Notes under the pieces: generated by a model
The model's input: the letters and a program-made list of their open reading frames with translations, nothing else
Databases searched by the model: none
Told to the model about the DNA's origin: nothing
Shown: positions 24,623 through 33,235 of the stretch, piece after piece
Layout: each line of letters opens with the position of its first letter
Numbering within the stretch: position 1 is the first letter of the stretch
Position numbers and translations under genes: made by a program
Assembly (NCBI GenBank): GCA_937930305.1
Contig: CALGLE010000027.1
Location: 1 to 40,454, forward strand
Length of the DNA stretch: 40,454 nt
Origin: an uncultured Granulosicoccaceae bacterium
GTDB taxonomy: Bacteria; Pseudomonadota; Gammaproteobacteria; Granulosicoccales; Granulosicoccaceae
Direction of reading: 5' to 3'

Positions 24623-25675
24623 ATGCCATTTTCCCCAAGCCAAACCGCACAGTGGTTAAAAACTCACGCACTTGAACTGGGTTTTGATGATTGCCGGATC
24701 ACCGATACCGATTTGGCTGAACACGAAACTCACCTGTTAAATTGGTTGGACAAAGGCTTTCACGGCAGCATGAATTACATGCAACGACACGGCGTAACGC
24801 GCAGCCGACCAGAGGCACTGGTACCCGGTACCTTGCGCATCGTGTCAGTTAGATTAACTTACTATCCCAATCATGCAACGGATGCCGACACGGTATTGAA
24901 TGACCCGAAGCTTGGCTACGTATCGCGTTATGCCTTGGGGCGCGACTATCATAAATTAATGCGGCAACGCCTACAGAAACTAGCCAACGCATTAGAAGAA
25001 CGTATTGGCGAATTTGGTTATCGTGCATTTACGGATAGTGCACCGGTTTTAGAAAAAGCGATTGCTGAGAAAGCGGGTTTAGGTTGGATTGGCAAACACA
25101 GTAATTTACTGAACGAAACATCCGGCTCTTGGTTTTTTCTTGGTGAGCTGTACACCAATTTAGATTTACCCGTCGACCCGCCTAAACAGATGTCACATTG
25201 CGGTACCTGCACAGCGTGTATTGATGCCTGCCCCACCCAAGCGATCGTTGGGCCACAACAAGTGGATGCGCGCCGTTGCATCTCGTATTTAACGATTGAA
25301 AACGATGGCCCCATACCAACAGAATTTCGGGAGGCGATGGGCAATCGAATTTACGGCTGTGACGATTGCCAGTTGGTGTGCCCATTTAATAAATTCGGTT
25401 CCGCTACAAAAGAAGCCGATTTTGAAGCTCGGCACGAGCTGGATAACACCCAGCTCGTGACATTGTTTCAATGGAGCGAACAAGACTTTAATACCCGTCT
25501 TCAAGGTTCGGCCATCCGTCGCATCGGACACCGCAATTGGCTTCGAAACATTGCCGTGGCCTTAGGCAATGCCCCGTCCACCGATGATGTAATTCACGCT
25601 TTAAAAACTCGTGAACACACCGATGATGCGTTATTGCGTGAACATGTACAGTGGGCCCTTTCGCAGCATAGTTGA
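24623..25675 (+). CDS. queG: Epoxyqueuosine reductase
   Basis: A 350-residue cobalamin- and Fe-S-dependent enzyme that catalyses the last step of queuosine synthesis at tRNA position 34. Two cluster-binding motifs are intact: C193-x2-C196-x2-C199-x3-C203-P and C246-x2-C249-x3-C253-P. The active-site stretch AFTDSAPVLEKAIAEKAGLGW and the C-terminal HEAT-like region (RRIGHRNWLRNIAVALGN) are present. ATG at 24623 gives the standard N-terminus; the frame extends upstream into the cupin gene. It follows the cupin gene by one base and ends convergent with the epimerase gene. Confidence 0.96.
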   Translation: MPFSPSQTAQWLKTHALELGFDDCRITDTDLAEHETHLLNWLDKGFHGSMNYMQRHGVTRSRPEALVPGTLRIVSVRLTYYPNHATDADTVLNDPKLGYVSRYALGRDYHKLMRQRLQKLANALEERIGEFGYRAFTDSAPVLEKAIAEKAGLGWIGKHSNLLNETSGSWFFLGELYTNLDLPVDPPKQMSHCGTCTACIDACPTQAIVGPQQVDARRCISYLTIENDGPIPTEFREAMGNRIYGCDDCQLVCPFNKFGSATKEADFEARHELDNTQLVTLFQWSEQDFNTRLQGSAIRRIGHRNWLRNIAVALGNAPSTDDVIHALKTREHTDDALLREHVQWALSQHS

Positions 25676-25752
25676 ACATCACCACATACGCACTTCGATG
25701 CATTGCGCCAAGCGTTACGTCGACACGTCGATGCTTTACACACGCGCCTTCT

Positions 25753-26769
25753 TCACGAATGATTTAACGTAGCCGATTGTTGTTCAAAGACAAGTGCCAG
25801 AGTTTCCAATAAGCTGGTGGATCGCCATTGTGGCAAAAGGCTGTGTAAACGTTCACCATCCACCGCATGGGGTACAAAAAATAGATAACGCAAGTCATGC
25901 ACGGCTTTCATTTTGGGTTGAATCAAACCGATAAGCTTCAGCACAAACCAAGGCATGGACGTGCGCTTTAATGTGATACCCAGCGTTGACTCTACGGCAC
26001 GATGCAGTTCATCGCCCGTGACTGAAAATCCCGGCACACCGATGTCTTCATAAGGATGCAATTGGCTGCGAATTTCAGCCACTTGCGCCATCACACTGGC
26101 CACATCCGGTAAATACACCCAAGCACAGGCTGCATCACTAGCACCGGGGTACATAAACTTTCCGCGAGTTAGCTCTTTACACATATAGGTTTCAAACCAA
26201 TTGCCCGTATCTCGGCCATCAATGTAACCGCCGGCTCGAATCAACAAAGTTTGCACACCCTGCTGCTTTGCGGCTAGTTGCAAGTTGCGCTCAAGCTCGG
26301 CTCTTAATGCACCGTGCTGACAACTGGGTGCATGTGGGGTAGCCGGTGTTAACAGGGGCGGCATGGTCTCCCCATAGGGGTATACATTACCAGGCATAAT
26401 AATGGTTGCGTTTACGGTTTTCGCCACATCGATGAGCGTTTGTGTGGCCTTAGGTAACTCAGTCGCCCAATGTTCGTAGGATGGGTTGGCCGCATGCACG
26501 ATCACCTCACACCCCTGCGCCGCTTTTACAAACGAGTCGAAATCACACACATCCCCCAGCCATTCATTAATCTGCGTGTTAGACACGGCATGCGTTTGTG
26601 CATGCTCAGCTATCGCGTCACCCGTTGTTACATCGTCAAATTTTGCTTCACGGGTCGCAGATGAGGTTCTTACCAGAGTGTTGATGTTCCAGCCGCGGTT
26701 GGAGAAAGCAGTGATAGCGGCTTGGCCTAAGCGCCCTTTCGCGCCGGTGATGAGTACGGTCTTAGTCAT
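25753..26769 (-). CDS. NAD-dependent epimerase/dehydratase-like protein
   Basis: A 338-residue extended SDR-type protein. It has an N-terminal Rossmann motif TGAKGRLGQAAI, an Asp-containing adenine-site loop (LGDVCDFDSF) and CEVIVHAANPSYE. A MPGNVYPYGETMPP segment is typical of nucleoside-diphosphate-sugar epimerases and of NAD(P)-binding reductases. I do not see a clear YxxxK catalytic pair, so the activity is uncertain. It is divergent from a LysR regulator across 223 bp that contains two similar dyads, which makes it the likely regulated target. Confidence 0.85.
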   Translation of the reverse strand: MTKTVLITGAKGRLGQAAITAFSNRGWNINTLVRTSSATREAKFDDVTTGDAIAEHAQTHAVSNTQINEWLGDVCDFDSFVKAAQGCEVIVHAANPSYEHWATELPKATQTLIDVAKTVNATIIMPGNVYPYGETMPPLLTPATPHAPSCQHGALRAELERNLQLAAKQQGVQTLLIRAGGYIDGRDTGNWFETYMCKELTRGKFMYPGASDAACAWVYLPDVASVMAQVAEIRSQLHPYEDIGVPGFSVTGDELHRAVESTLGITLKRTSMPWFVLKLIGLIQPKMKAVHDLRYLFFVPHAVDGERLHSLLPQWRSTSLLETLALVFEQQSATLNHS

Positions 26770-26822
26770 GATGTTTTCAGTCCTGTGGTTGACGTTTTCG
26801 TGTTGACAGGAACAGTATCGCC

Positions 26823-26877
26823 ATTCATTATTGAATTATGAAGAGCGCTTATTGCAATCTAGCTTTTCATTTTTGAA
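26823..26877. promoter_or_regulatory. Paired TTCA-N4-TGAA dyads in the epimerase-lysR gap
   Basis: Two copies of TTCA-N4-TGAA lie at 26824-26835 (extended to ATTCA-N4-TGAAT) and 26866-26877, 42 bp centre to centre, about four helical turns. A perfect ATTGCAAT palindrome lies between them at 26851-26858. LysR-type regulators often bind paired sites on one DNA face between divergent genes. The half-sites do not give an exact T-N11-A spacing. The regulator assignment is inferred from position. Confidence 0.5.
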
Positions 26878-26992
26878 TAGATCAAACGACAGCTGGTTGC
26901 TTAGGGATAGGTTAGAAGCCCCGCTACGAAGGCTTTCTGCTGGGCTATACACAACGAGTTAACGTCGATCACCTGAGTTTTGGAGCCGTTTT

Positions 26993-27904
26993 ATGACAGC
27001 GAAAGCAGCCGGTAAAACACCCCGTGTGGACTGGAGCTGGTTGGAGGCCTTTCAATCGGTGGCTGAGCACGGGTCCCTTTCGGCTGCCGCTCGCGCCAGT
27101 GGTTTAAGCCAACCCACCTTAAGCCGACATATCTCGGCGCTGGAGCAAACCTTGGGCGTTACCCTGTTTGATCGAACCTCTCAAGGGTTGGTGCTCGCTC
27201 CTGCTGGACTGGGATTGGTGGAACACGCCAATACGATGCTGAGCGCGGCCAATCGCTTTGCCTTGCATGCAGAAGGGCAAACACAGGCGATTGAAGGCAG
27301 CGTTCGAATCACAGCCAGTGATGTGGTGTCGGCGTATTTGTTGCCAACGCTGGTGGCGAAGATGCAAACAGAAGAACCGCGCATACAAGTTGAAATTGTG
27401 TCCTCAGATCGAACGGGCAACTTGTTGCAACGCGAAGCCGACATCGCCCTACGCATGTATCAACCCACACAACAAGATGTGATTGCGAAAAAGCTGGGCA
27501 CCTTAAATATTGGCTTATTCGCCAGCAAGGAATACATCGCAAAACACGGTGAGCCAGATACGCTCAATGACTTCTCTGCACACAGACTCGTTGGTTACGA
27601 CACCAATCATCAAATGATTGAAGGGTATCAACACGCTGGAATACGACTGACACAAAATGACTTTAACGTTCGTTGTGACAATCAAATCGTGACTTGGGAA
27701 TTGTGCAAAGCCGGTTGCGGCATTGGCGTAATGCAACTGTGCGTGGGTCAGGCTTGTGATGAGGTATGTGCGTTGTTGCAAGGGCAAACTGTTGCCACAT
27801 TGCCCGTTTGGTTAACGGCACATGCCGAGCTTCGAACCAGCGCTCGGATTTCACGGGTGTACGAATTTATCAGTGAACATTTTGTGGTGGATTCACGTGA
27901 TTGA
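26993..27904 (+). CDS. LysR-family transcriptional regulator
   Basis: A 303-residue protein. The N-terminal winged HTH is SLSAAARASGLSQPTLSRHI followed by LEQTLGVTLFDRTSQG, the LysR signature. The effector-binding domain starts near GSVRITASDVVSAYLLP. A ribosome binding site GGAG lies 9 nt before the ATG. It is divergent from the epimerase gene, which is the classic arrangement for a LysR regulator and its target. The effector is unknown. It is convergent with the FrnE-like gene, 9 bp between stops. Confidence 0.93.
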   Translation: MTAKAAGKTPRVDWSWLEAFQSVAEHGSLSAAARASGLSQPTLSRHISALEQTLGVTLFDRTSQGLVLAPAGLGLVEHANTMLSAANRFALHAEGQTQAIEGSVRITASDVVSAYLLPTLVAKMQTEEPRIQVEIVSSDRTGNLLQREADIALRMYQPTQQDVIAKKLGTLNIGLFASKEYIAKHGEPDTLNDFSAHRLVGYDTNHQMIEGYQHAGIRLTQNDFNVRCDNQIVTWELCKAGCGIGVMQLCVGQACDEVCALLQGQTVATLPVWLTAHAELRTSARISRVYEFISEHFVVDSRD

Positions 27905-27913
27905 GTGTTTATC

Positions 27914-28597
27914 TTACGCCGATGTAGCTTCTTCTTGGATATCTTCAAGCGCAAGCTGTTCGAGCAATTGTGTAAAGCCTGCCTGACCTTGCGCGCCTTG
28001 AATTAAATGCCGTCGATTCACGACCGTGGCAGGCACACCTTGAATGCCTTGCCGGTTCCAGAAGTGCTGTATTTCTCGCACATCGTTGGCGAATCGCTGA
28101 TCGGCTAATACAGCCAGCGCGTCTTCTTTGTTTAAACCCACTCGCTCAGCAGCTTCTGCCAAGACGTTAATGTCGCCCACATTTTTTTGATGTGTGAAGT
28201 GCGTTTCGAACAGTTCCATTTTTAACTCGTGTTGGCGACCTTGTTGCTCCGCCCAATGCAATAATTGATGGGCAAGGAACGTGTTCGCCATGCGCATGTT
28301 GTCGTCAAAGTTAAAGGTAAACCCCAGCTCTTCACCCAATTGTGTCATTTGGGCGCGACTGCGTTCGCTGTCTTCTGCGCTGGTGCCGTATTTTTCCACA
28401 ATGTGTTCACGAAAATTTTGGCCACCTGGCGGCATTTGAGGATTCAATTCAAACGGATGCCAGGTAATGAATGCCTTTGTGCCAGTGGCCGCTAACGCAT
28501 TTTCCAATTGTTTATAGCCAATGATGCACCACGGACACATGACGTCGGAAACGATATCGATTCGAAGCGGCTCAGCCATTGACTCATTCATACCCAT
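27914..28597 (-). CDS. DsbA-family oxidoreductase, FrnE-like
   Basis: A 227-residue thioredoxin-fold protein with a large helical insertion. The redox motif CPWC lies near the N-terminus (VSDVMCPWCIIGYKQLENAL), and the cis-Pro loop is in GIQGVPATVVNRR. There is no signal peptide, so it acts in the cytoplasm. FrnE-type proteins act as disulfide isomerases or oxidoreductases and relate to 2-hydroxychromene-2-carboxylate isomerase. I use ATG at 28597 with AAGGG upstream; ATGs at 28591 and 28579 are also possible. Confidence 0.9.
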   Translation of the reverse strand: MGMNESMAEPLRIDIVSDVMCPWCIIGYKQLENALAATGTKAFITWHPFELNPQMPPGGQNFREHIVEKYGTSAEDSERSRAQMTQLGEELGFTFNFDDNMRMANTFLAHQLLHWAEQQGRQHELKMELFETHFTHQKNVGDINVLAEAAERVGLNKEDALAVLADQRFANDVREIQHFWNRQGIQGVPATVVNRRHLIQGAQGQAGFTQLLEQLALEDIQEEATSA

Positions 28598-28674
28598 TAC
28601 CCTTAGAAATTCATTGCCTATTACCCTGCACCGATCGCACTGGCTACGGCACGGCCACGGCGCGGCTACAGTTT

Positions 28675-28881
28675 TTATTGTCTATCGCTGGGTTCTTTTC
28701 GATCACACTTAAGGCAGTTCAGTGTTTGCCCAATCGTGGCTGCCCGACCCGCTTCCGTTGTCACCCATTCACGCAACGTCCTCGGTGGATTATGCCTGAC
28801 ATGTTGATTGTGTAAACATGAAAGCTCGGCAACCCAGTCACCGAGCTCGTCATTGTGGAATCCAACGATGGTTTGTTTCAC
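28675..28881 (-). CDS. DUF3565 family small protein
   Basis: A 68-residue protein recognised from the pattern IVGFHNDELGDWVAELSC followed by HNQHVRHNPP and REWVTTEAGR. Cys22, His24 and the pair Cys56-x2-Cys59 could form a small zinc site. The start is GTG at 28881 with an excellent GGAGGA seven nt upstream. It follows the MerF-like gene by 36 bp on the same strand. The function is unknown. Confidence 0.85.
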   Translation of the reverse strand: MKQTIVGFHNDELGDWVAELSCLHNQHVRHNPPRTLREWVTTEAGRAATIGQTLNCLKCDRKEPSDRQ

Positions 28882-28917
28882 ACAGTTCCTCCGCTTAAAA
28901 CGGCAATGGGTATCGAA

Positions 28918-29121
28918 TTAAGCGGACTTAGCGGATGCGAAAAAAGCGTATGCGGTTAACGCGATAAAAAAAACTAATGCAGGGATTAGTATTAAATCCA
29001 ACCAACCCACCCATGCCGCTAGCCCCATCGCTCCCAGCAAAGAAACCGCTAAGGGCGTAAAACAACATAACGCGGAAACCAGTGTGCCGACGATGCCGGT
29101 TGTCATCAGTTGCTTTCTCAT
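28918..29121 (-). CDS. MerF-like small membrane protein
   Basis: A 67-residue protein with two transmembrane helices. TTGIVGTLVSALCCFTPLAV carries the vicinal Cys19-Cys20 in helix 1 as in the mercuric ion importer MerF, followed by LLGAMGLAAWVGWLDLILIP. The second vicinal cysteine pair of MerF, at its cytoplasmic C-terminus, is missing; the protein ends FFASAKSA. There are no merR, merP or merA genes nearby, so mercury transport is only a possibility. A ribosome binding site AAGGA lies just before the ATG. It lies between the glycerophosphodiesterase and DUF3565 genes, all on minus. Confidence 0.8.
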   Translation of the reverse strand: MRKQLMTTGIVGTLVSALCCFTPLAVSLLGAMGLAAWVGWLDLILIPALVFFIALTAYAFFASAKSA

Positions 29122-29150
29122 TGATCCTTAAACATCACGCAAAGCGAGGA

Positions 29151-30389
29151 TTATTTCCCCATACAGTTTGCATAATACGTCACTGTCGCGGCCCAATCAG
29201 AAAAAACACCCTGCACGCCCACATCGGTGGCCAGCACATCCAATACCTCGTAAACATCCCCATCGTTATTAATCACATCGTCTACGCTCTGGTAATACCA
29301 ACCACCACCGTCAACCAAAGGCCCCGATCGTTCAAGCGTCCAGGTGATAACAGCTAAGTCTTCTTCAATGGCATGTTCCGCATAAGCGGACGGGACAATT
29401 TCACCCGCTTCTGATGTGGTTAGTAATGCCCACATGGGGGGTGCAACGATGTTAATACCCATCGCCTTGATCTCTTGCATGGACGGTTCCCAACTCTCTT
29501 CTACTTGTGGGTCAAAACCGGGTTCGGAATAACGGCCATCAAGATACACGGCCTGTTGACCGAATTCTGGTGCTTCATCGATCCAATATTTCACATCATC
29601 AATATTAAACGACTGCAGCCATACCTTATCACTGGGCACATCGGCCGCTAGGTATTCATTGACCAGTTGCTGTGCATAGACTTCTTGCGTGTACTCGCCT
29701 TCATACGGCATGTCGACATCGGCTGATTTTAATTCCGGCGTCATACCCACGTCTAAGGCTTGGAATAATTCAATGCTTTGGGCGTGAGTCAGTAAGGTTC
29801 CCTGTTCAGTGTACAGGTCGGTTCTGAAGTCAGCGGTACCGTCTAAGTAAGCATCAACGCTAAATGCTGCTGGATTGGCTGCATCCATTTTCCCCTTCAA
29901 AGAAAGGAATTCATCAACCGTAATATCGGAGGTGCAACATTTTGCGGTGGCCGGTTGCAGTATTTCCCCGGTATTGACATCAATTTCAGCTGGCTTAAAC
30001 GGCGCAGAGCACTTAGCCGCAAGTTCAGGGACTTGAAGTATGTTGGTGGTGGTGTGTAAATCGCATTGGGAATGACGACACACCAATTCGCGATCTTTGG
30101 TGAAGGTGACATCACACTCTAGAATGCCGGCACCCATTTTAGCCGCCGCTGTATAAGATTCTTTCGTGTGTTCTGGAAACTGCAGGGGTGCGCCGCGATG
30201 CCCAATAGAAAATTCTGTTTTGGTCGTAGGCATGCCTTCACACGCTTGCAACGCCTGCTTAAGTTCCCCTTCATCCATTGATTCAATAAGGTAAAACGGC
30301 CTGGGGCCCAACTGAACATCGGCAATGGCATTGACACTGACTGCGACAAAACACCCTGCGACAATGACGGTGAATCGTTGAATACGCAT
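29151..30389 (-). CDS. Exported glycerophosphodiester phosphodiesterase-like protein
   Basis: A 412-residue protein. The signal peptide ends near residue 23 ([14 protein letters not shown]). The GDPD TIM-barrel motifs are present: GHRG at the first strand, [10 protein letters not shown] with the metal-binding Glu and Asp, and CRHSQCDL with the catalytic His. It hydrolyses glycerophosphodiesters to glycerol-3-phosphate and alcohol in the periplasm. It is longer than GlpQ (about 350 residues) and has extra insertions between barrel strands. The ribosome binding site is ATGGA just before the start. It is the probable first gene of a run with the MerF-like and DUF3565 genes. Confidence 0.9.
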   Translation of the reverse strand: MRIQRFTVIVAGCFVAVSVNAIADVQLGPRPFYLIESMDEGELKQALQACEGMPTTKTEFSIGHRGAPLQFPEHTKESYTAAAKMGAGILECDVTFTKDRELVCRHSQCDLHTTTNILQVPELAAKCSAPFKPAEIDVNTGEILQPATAKCCTSDITVDEFLSLKGKMDAANPAAFSVDAYLDGTADFRTDLYTEQGTLLTHAQSIELFQALDVGMTPELKSADVDMPYEGEYTQEVYAQQLVNEYLAADVPSDKVWLQSFNIDDVKYWIDEAPEFGQQAVYLDGRYSEPGFDPQVEESWEPSMQEIKAMGINIVAPPMWALLTTSEAGEIVPSAYAEHAIEEDLAVITWTLERSGPLVDGGGWYYQSVDDVINNDGDVYEVLDVLATDVGVQGVFSDWAATVTYYANCMGK

Positions 30390-30516
30390 AATTCCATTCC
30401 CATTGTGAGCGAAATAGCCTTCGCCAAAGGTAACAGAACTATATTACAGAACCCCGAACGCTCCTATTGCCATCTCCTCATTGAACAGCAATGTTTCAGC
30501 GAGTAAGACTCATACG

Positions 30517-31002
30517 TTACATTAAGTTTTTTTGCATCATGCGGGCAGACCCATGCTCATCGCCCAGGGCATAATCTTTAAACCCGTACTTTTCATAAGC
30601 GCTTCGTGCGCTGTCGTTGCCGTCCAATACTTCCAGTGTCACTTTGCAACACCGTCGTTGTAAGGCTTCTTGCTCAACAAACGCCAACAACGATTGGCTG
30701 GCGCCCTTCCTGCGCGCCTGCGGTAAAACCATGAGGTCGTGGATGTTAATGAGCGGACGACAAGCAAACGTTGAGAACCCTTGAAAACAATTGGCGAGAC
30801 CGACGGGTATATTGCCGTCGTACGCTAAGACAGAAAAAGCCCCTGGGAATTCTTTCAGCGCAGCGGTTAAGTTATCTTTCGAGAAGGTGGGTAGCGGCTG
30901 ACCTCCGCCCATGGGGTCTTCTGCATACGCATTCAGTAGCGTTACCACCGCAGCAGCGTGAGTGGCGTTGTCGTAGTCGGCTAAAATTACTTTCAATGAC
31001 AT
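30517..31002 (-). CDS. GNAT-family N-acetyltransferase
   Basis: A 161-residue protein. The acetyl-CoA loop is in DLMVLPQARRKGASQSLLAFV (Q/R-x-x-G-x-A/G form), followed by the KYGF motif near the C-terminus. The substrate is unknown. ATG at 31002 (MSLKVILADYD) is preferred; the frame extends 24 codons upstream into the end of rarA. It lies downstream of rarA by 22 bp on the same strand, so it is the last gene of the ftsK-lolA-rarA run. Confidence 0.88.
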   Translation of the reverse strand: MSLKVILADYDNATHAAAVVTLLNAYAEDPMGGGQPLPTFSKDNLTAALKEFPGAFSVLAYDGNIPVGLANCFQGFSTFACRPLINIHDLMVLPQARRKGASQSLLAFVEQEALQRRCCKVTLEVLDGNDSARSAYEKYGFKDYALGDEHGSARMMQKNLM

Positions 31003-31024
31003 GGGGAACCTATTAAACGTTTGA

Positions 31025-32428
31025 TTATTTTTTTGCGGATTGATTGCGTGAGCGAAGCGTTGCCAATCGCTCACTGATTTTTTGTTCTAAGCCACGTTCG
31101 ACGGGCTGATAAAACTGCACAGTGTTCAGCGTTTCTGGAAAATAGTTAGCGCCAGCGGCAAATCCGTCCACTTCATCGTGGGCGTATCGGTAACCATCGC
31201 CATGGCCCAGCTCTTTCATCAAGGCCGTGGGCGCGTTCCTTAATTCCATGGGAACAGGTTGTGTGCCGGTTTCCTTTACAAATTGCATCGCGTGTTTAAA
31301 GGCTGAGTAAACCGCGTTACTTTTTGGGGCACACGCCATAAACACCACCGCATGAGCTAACGCCAATTCCCCTTCTGGGCTGCCCAGGCGTTGCAAACTG
31401 TCCCAAGCGTAGCTGGCCAATTGCGCCGCTCGCGGGTCGGCGTTACCAATGTCCTCTGACGCAAACCGAAGCGTGCGACGGGCAATGTACAAAGGGTCAC
31501 AGCCACCATCGAGCATGCGACACAGCCAATATAACGCAGCATCGGGATCTGAGCCGCGCATGGATTTATGCAGCGCAGAAATTTGATCGTAGAACTGATC
31601 ACCGCCTTTATCAAATTGTCGAAAGCTGTCACGGGTGACTTCCTGCAATACCGCCTCATCGATTAGTTGAATGACTTCGCCATTGTCCTCAATGCGTTTG
31701 GCGCAATCGGCGGCCAATTCCAACAACACTAAGGCGTGGCGTGCATCACCATCGGCAATCGATGCTAAGGCATCGCGATGTTCATCGGACATGCGAATGC
31801 GTTGCAAACCCAAACCACGCACCTCATCTGCAATAGCAGTATCAATCACCGCACGCAGATCCGCAGCCTCCAAATGTTTAAGCACATACACTCGCACTCG
31901 AGATAATAAGGCGTTGTTCAATTCAAACGAGGGGTTCTCGGTGGTGGCGCCAACAAACACAATCGTACCGTCTTCCACATGGGGTAAAAACGCATCTTGC
32001 TGAGCTTTGTTAAATCGGTGCACCTCATCGACAAACAACACCGAACGTTTGCCAAACATCGCACGTTGATCCGCAGCTTCAGCGACGCACGCGCGAATGT
32101 CTTTAACACCGGCCAACACCGCCGACACACTCATAAACAACGCATCGCATTCGGCTGCGATCATTCTGGCGAGTGTGGTTTTCCCGGTGCCAGGCGGGCC
32201 CCAAAACACCATCGAATGCAGTCGATCATTTTCGATCGCTTGGCGCAGTGTGCTGTCGGGTCCAAACAAATGCGTTTGACCGGCAAATTCTGCTAACGAT
32301 CGCGGCCGCATACGATCGGCCAACGGACGAAAACGCGCCGCATCTGCGTCCTCATGGGGTTGAGCCTTCGCGGTTGGCGATTCAGGATCGGTATCAAATA
32401 AGCTGGGTTGGGAATGTTGGTCGGTCAT
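31025..32428 (-). CDS. rarA: Replication-associated recombination protein A, AAA+ ATPase
   Basis: A protein of about 467 residues. Near the N-terminus lie a SLFDTDP clamp-binding-like segment and the conserved PLADRMRPRSLAEFAGQ. Walker A GPPGTGKTTLAR and Walker B VLFVDEVHRFNKAQQDAFLP follow, then sensor 1 GATTENPSFELN and the C-terminal tetramerisation domain (LGHGDGYRYAHD). RarA (MgsA) unwinds DNA ends at stalled forks with SSB. ATG at 32428 is preferred over GTG at 32437; neither has a clear ribosome binding site. The order ftsK-lolA-rarA is conserved in gammaproteobacteria. Confidence 0.96.
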   Translation of the reverse strand: MTDQHSQPSLFDTDPESPTAKAQPHEDADAARFRPLADRMRPRSLAEFAGQTHLFGPDSTLRQAIENDRLHSMVFWGPPGTGKTTLARMIAAECDALFMSVSAVLAGVKDIRACVAEAADQRAMFGKRSVLFVDEVHRFNKAQQDAFLPHVEDGTIVFVGATTENPSFELNNALLSRVRVYVLKHLEAADLRAVIDTAIADEVRGLGLQRIRMSDEHRDALASIADGDARHALVLLELAADCAKRIEDNGEVIQLIDEAVLQEVTRDSFRQFDKGGDQFYDQISALHKSMRGSDPDAALYWLCRMLDGGCDPLYIARRTLRFASEDIGNADPRAAQLASYAWDSLQRLGSPEGELALAHAVVFMACAPKSNAVYSAFKHAMQFVKETGTQPVPMELRNAPTALMKELGHGDGYRYAHDEVDGFAAGANYFPETLNTVQFYQPVERGLEQKISERLATLRSRNQSAKK

Positions 32429-32495
32429 GGGAGCCACACAGGTTATGTGTTCCAGGATACCGCAGTTACCGCCCTTCTATCCGAACGGCGCTGGC

Positions 32496-32515
32496 CAGGC
32501 AGCGCGCGCTGCCTG
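32496..32515. repeat. Perfect 20-bp palindrome between lolA and rarA
   Basis: CAGGCAGCGC followed by its exact complement GCGCTGCCTG, with no spacer. Transcribed, it would form a stable GC-rich hairpin with a GCGC loop about 40-60 nt after the lolA stop. Without a T-run it is not an intrinsic terminator on either strand. It may limit mRNA decay or separate lolA from rarA expression, or be a protein-binding site. Confidence 0.6.
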
Positions 32516-32553
32516 CAGAAACGGCCCGATTCATCGCCGTGTTATTGGCCGTG

Positions 32554-33195
32554 CTACTGGCCGATGACATCCACACCATCGGGTACCGTGAAAACAAAGA
32601 CCGAATCATCAATAGCCACATCCGGCTTCATATTAGAGAACACGATTTGCGTGGCTTGGCCAAAGTTATCGCGCAGCTCCATGGCCGCTAAACCCATCGC
32701 ATCCAAACCCACAAACAAGGCTTCAAAGTCGGCACTTTCGGTTTTTGGAATCAATTCAAACCACTCGATGCCTTCGGCAGGCCCTAGCACTTTTACGGTG
32801 AATTCTTCTTCCAAAGGACGCGTGCCCATCAATATCACCAAAGGTGTGCCGCCAACTTTATCTTCCAAGGCATTCACGGTGACTTGCTCTAAGTCTTCAT
32901 CGAACAGCCACAGCTTTTCACCGTCAGACACCAACCGTTGCTTGTTCGGCGTGTCGTATTGCCAGACAAACCGACCGGGGCGTTTGAGTTGAATCGTGCC
33001 AGTGGAAACTTGCAAGGGAGACGAGTCGGCGTCGTATAAGGTTTGTTCAAAACCGGCAACGAACGATCGCGTGTCTTTAACAAAAGCCTGCAACCGGCTT
33101 GTATCGTTGGCCGTTGCAACAGACGACACACACAAGGTGAGTACCGCGAAAATGTGCACAAGCAAGTGGCGAGACTGACGGGCATGTAAATTCAT
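32554..33195 (-). CDS. lolA: Outer-membrane lipoprotein carrier LolA
   Basis: A 213-residue periplasmic chaperone that moves lipoproteins from LolCDE to LolB. The signal peptide (HLLVHIFAVLTLCVSSVATA) cleaves before ND. The LolA core is clear: FVAGFEQTLYDADS, GTIQLKRPGRFVWQYDTP, and DGEKLWLFDEDLEQVTV, ending with a C-terminal VFTVPDGVDV. ATG at 33195 has TGGAG seven nt upstream; the frame runs back to 33282 inside ftsK, and those residues do not fit a signal peptide. It follows ftsK by 40 bp. Confidence 0.95.
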   Translation of the reverse strand: MNLHARQSRHLLVHIFAVLTLCVSSVATANDTSRLQAFVKDTRSFVAGFEQTLYDADSSPLQVSTGTIQLKRPGRFVWQYDTPNKQRLVSDGEKLWLFDEDLEQVTVNALEDKVGGTPLVILMGTRPLEEEFTVKVLGPAEGIEWFELIPKTESADFEALFVGLDAMGLAAMELRDNFGQATQIVFSNMKPDVAIDDSVFVFTVPDGVDVIGQ

Positions 33196-33235
33196 TTTTG
33201 GCTCCATACGCCGATACAGGCAAACCTTGGACCAC

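Noticed and set aside
25676..25752. Terminator between queG and the convergent epimerase gene
   Set aside because: Only short TCGATGC and ACGTCGA direct repeats are present; no stem followed by T residues.
28640..28668. ACGGC-rich tandem tract as a terminator or repeat element
   Set aside because: Copies are imperfect and short, and no stem with a T-run can be drawn.
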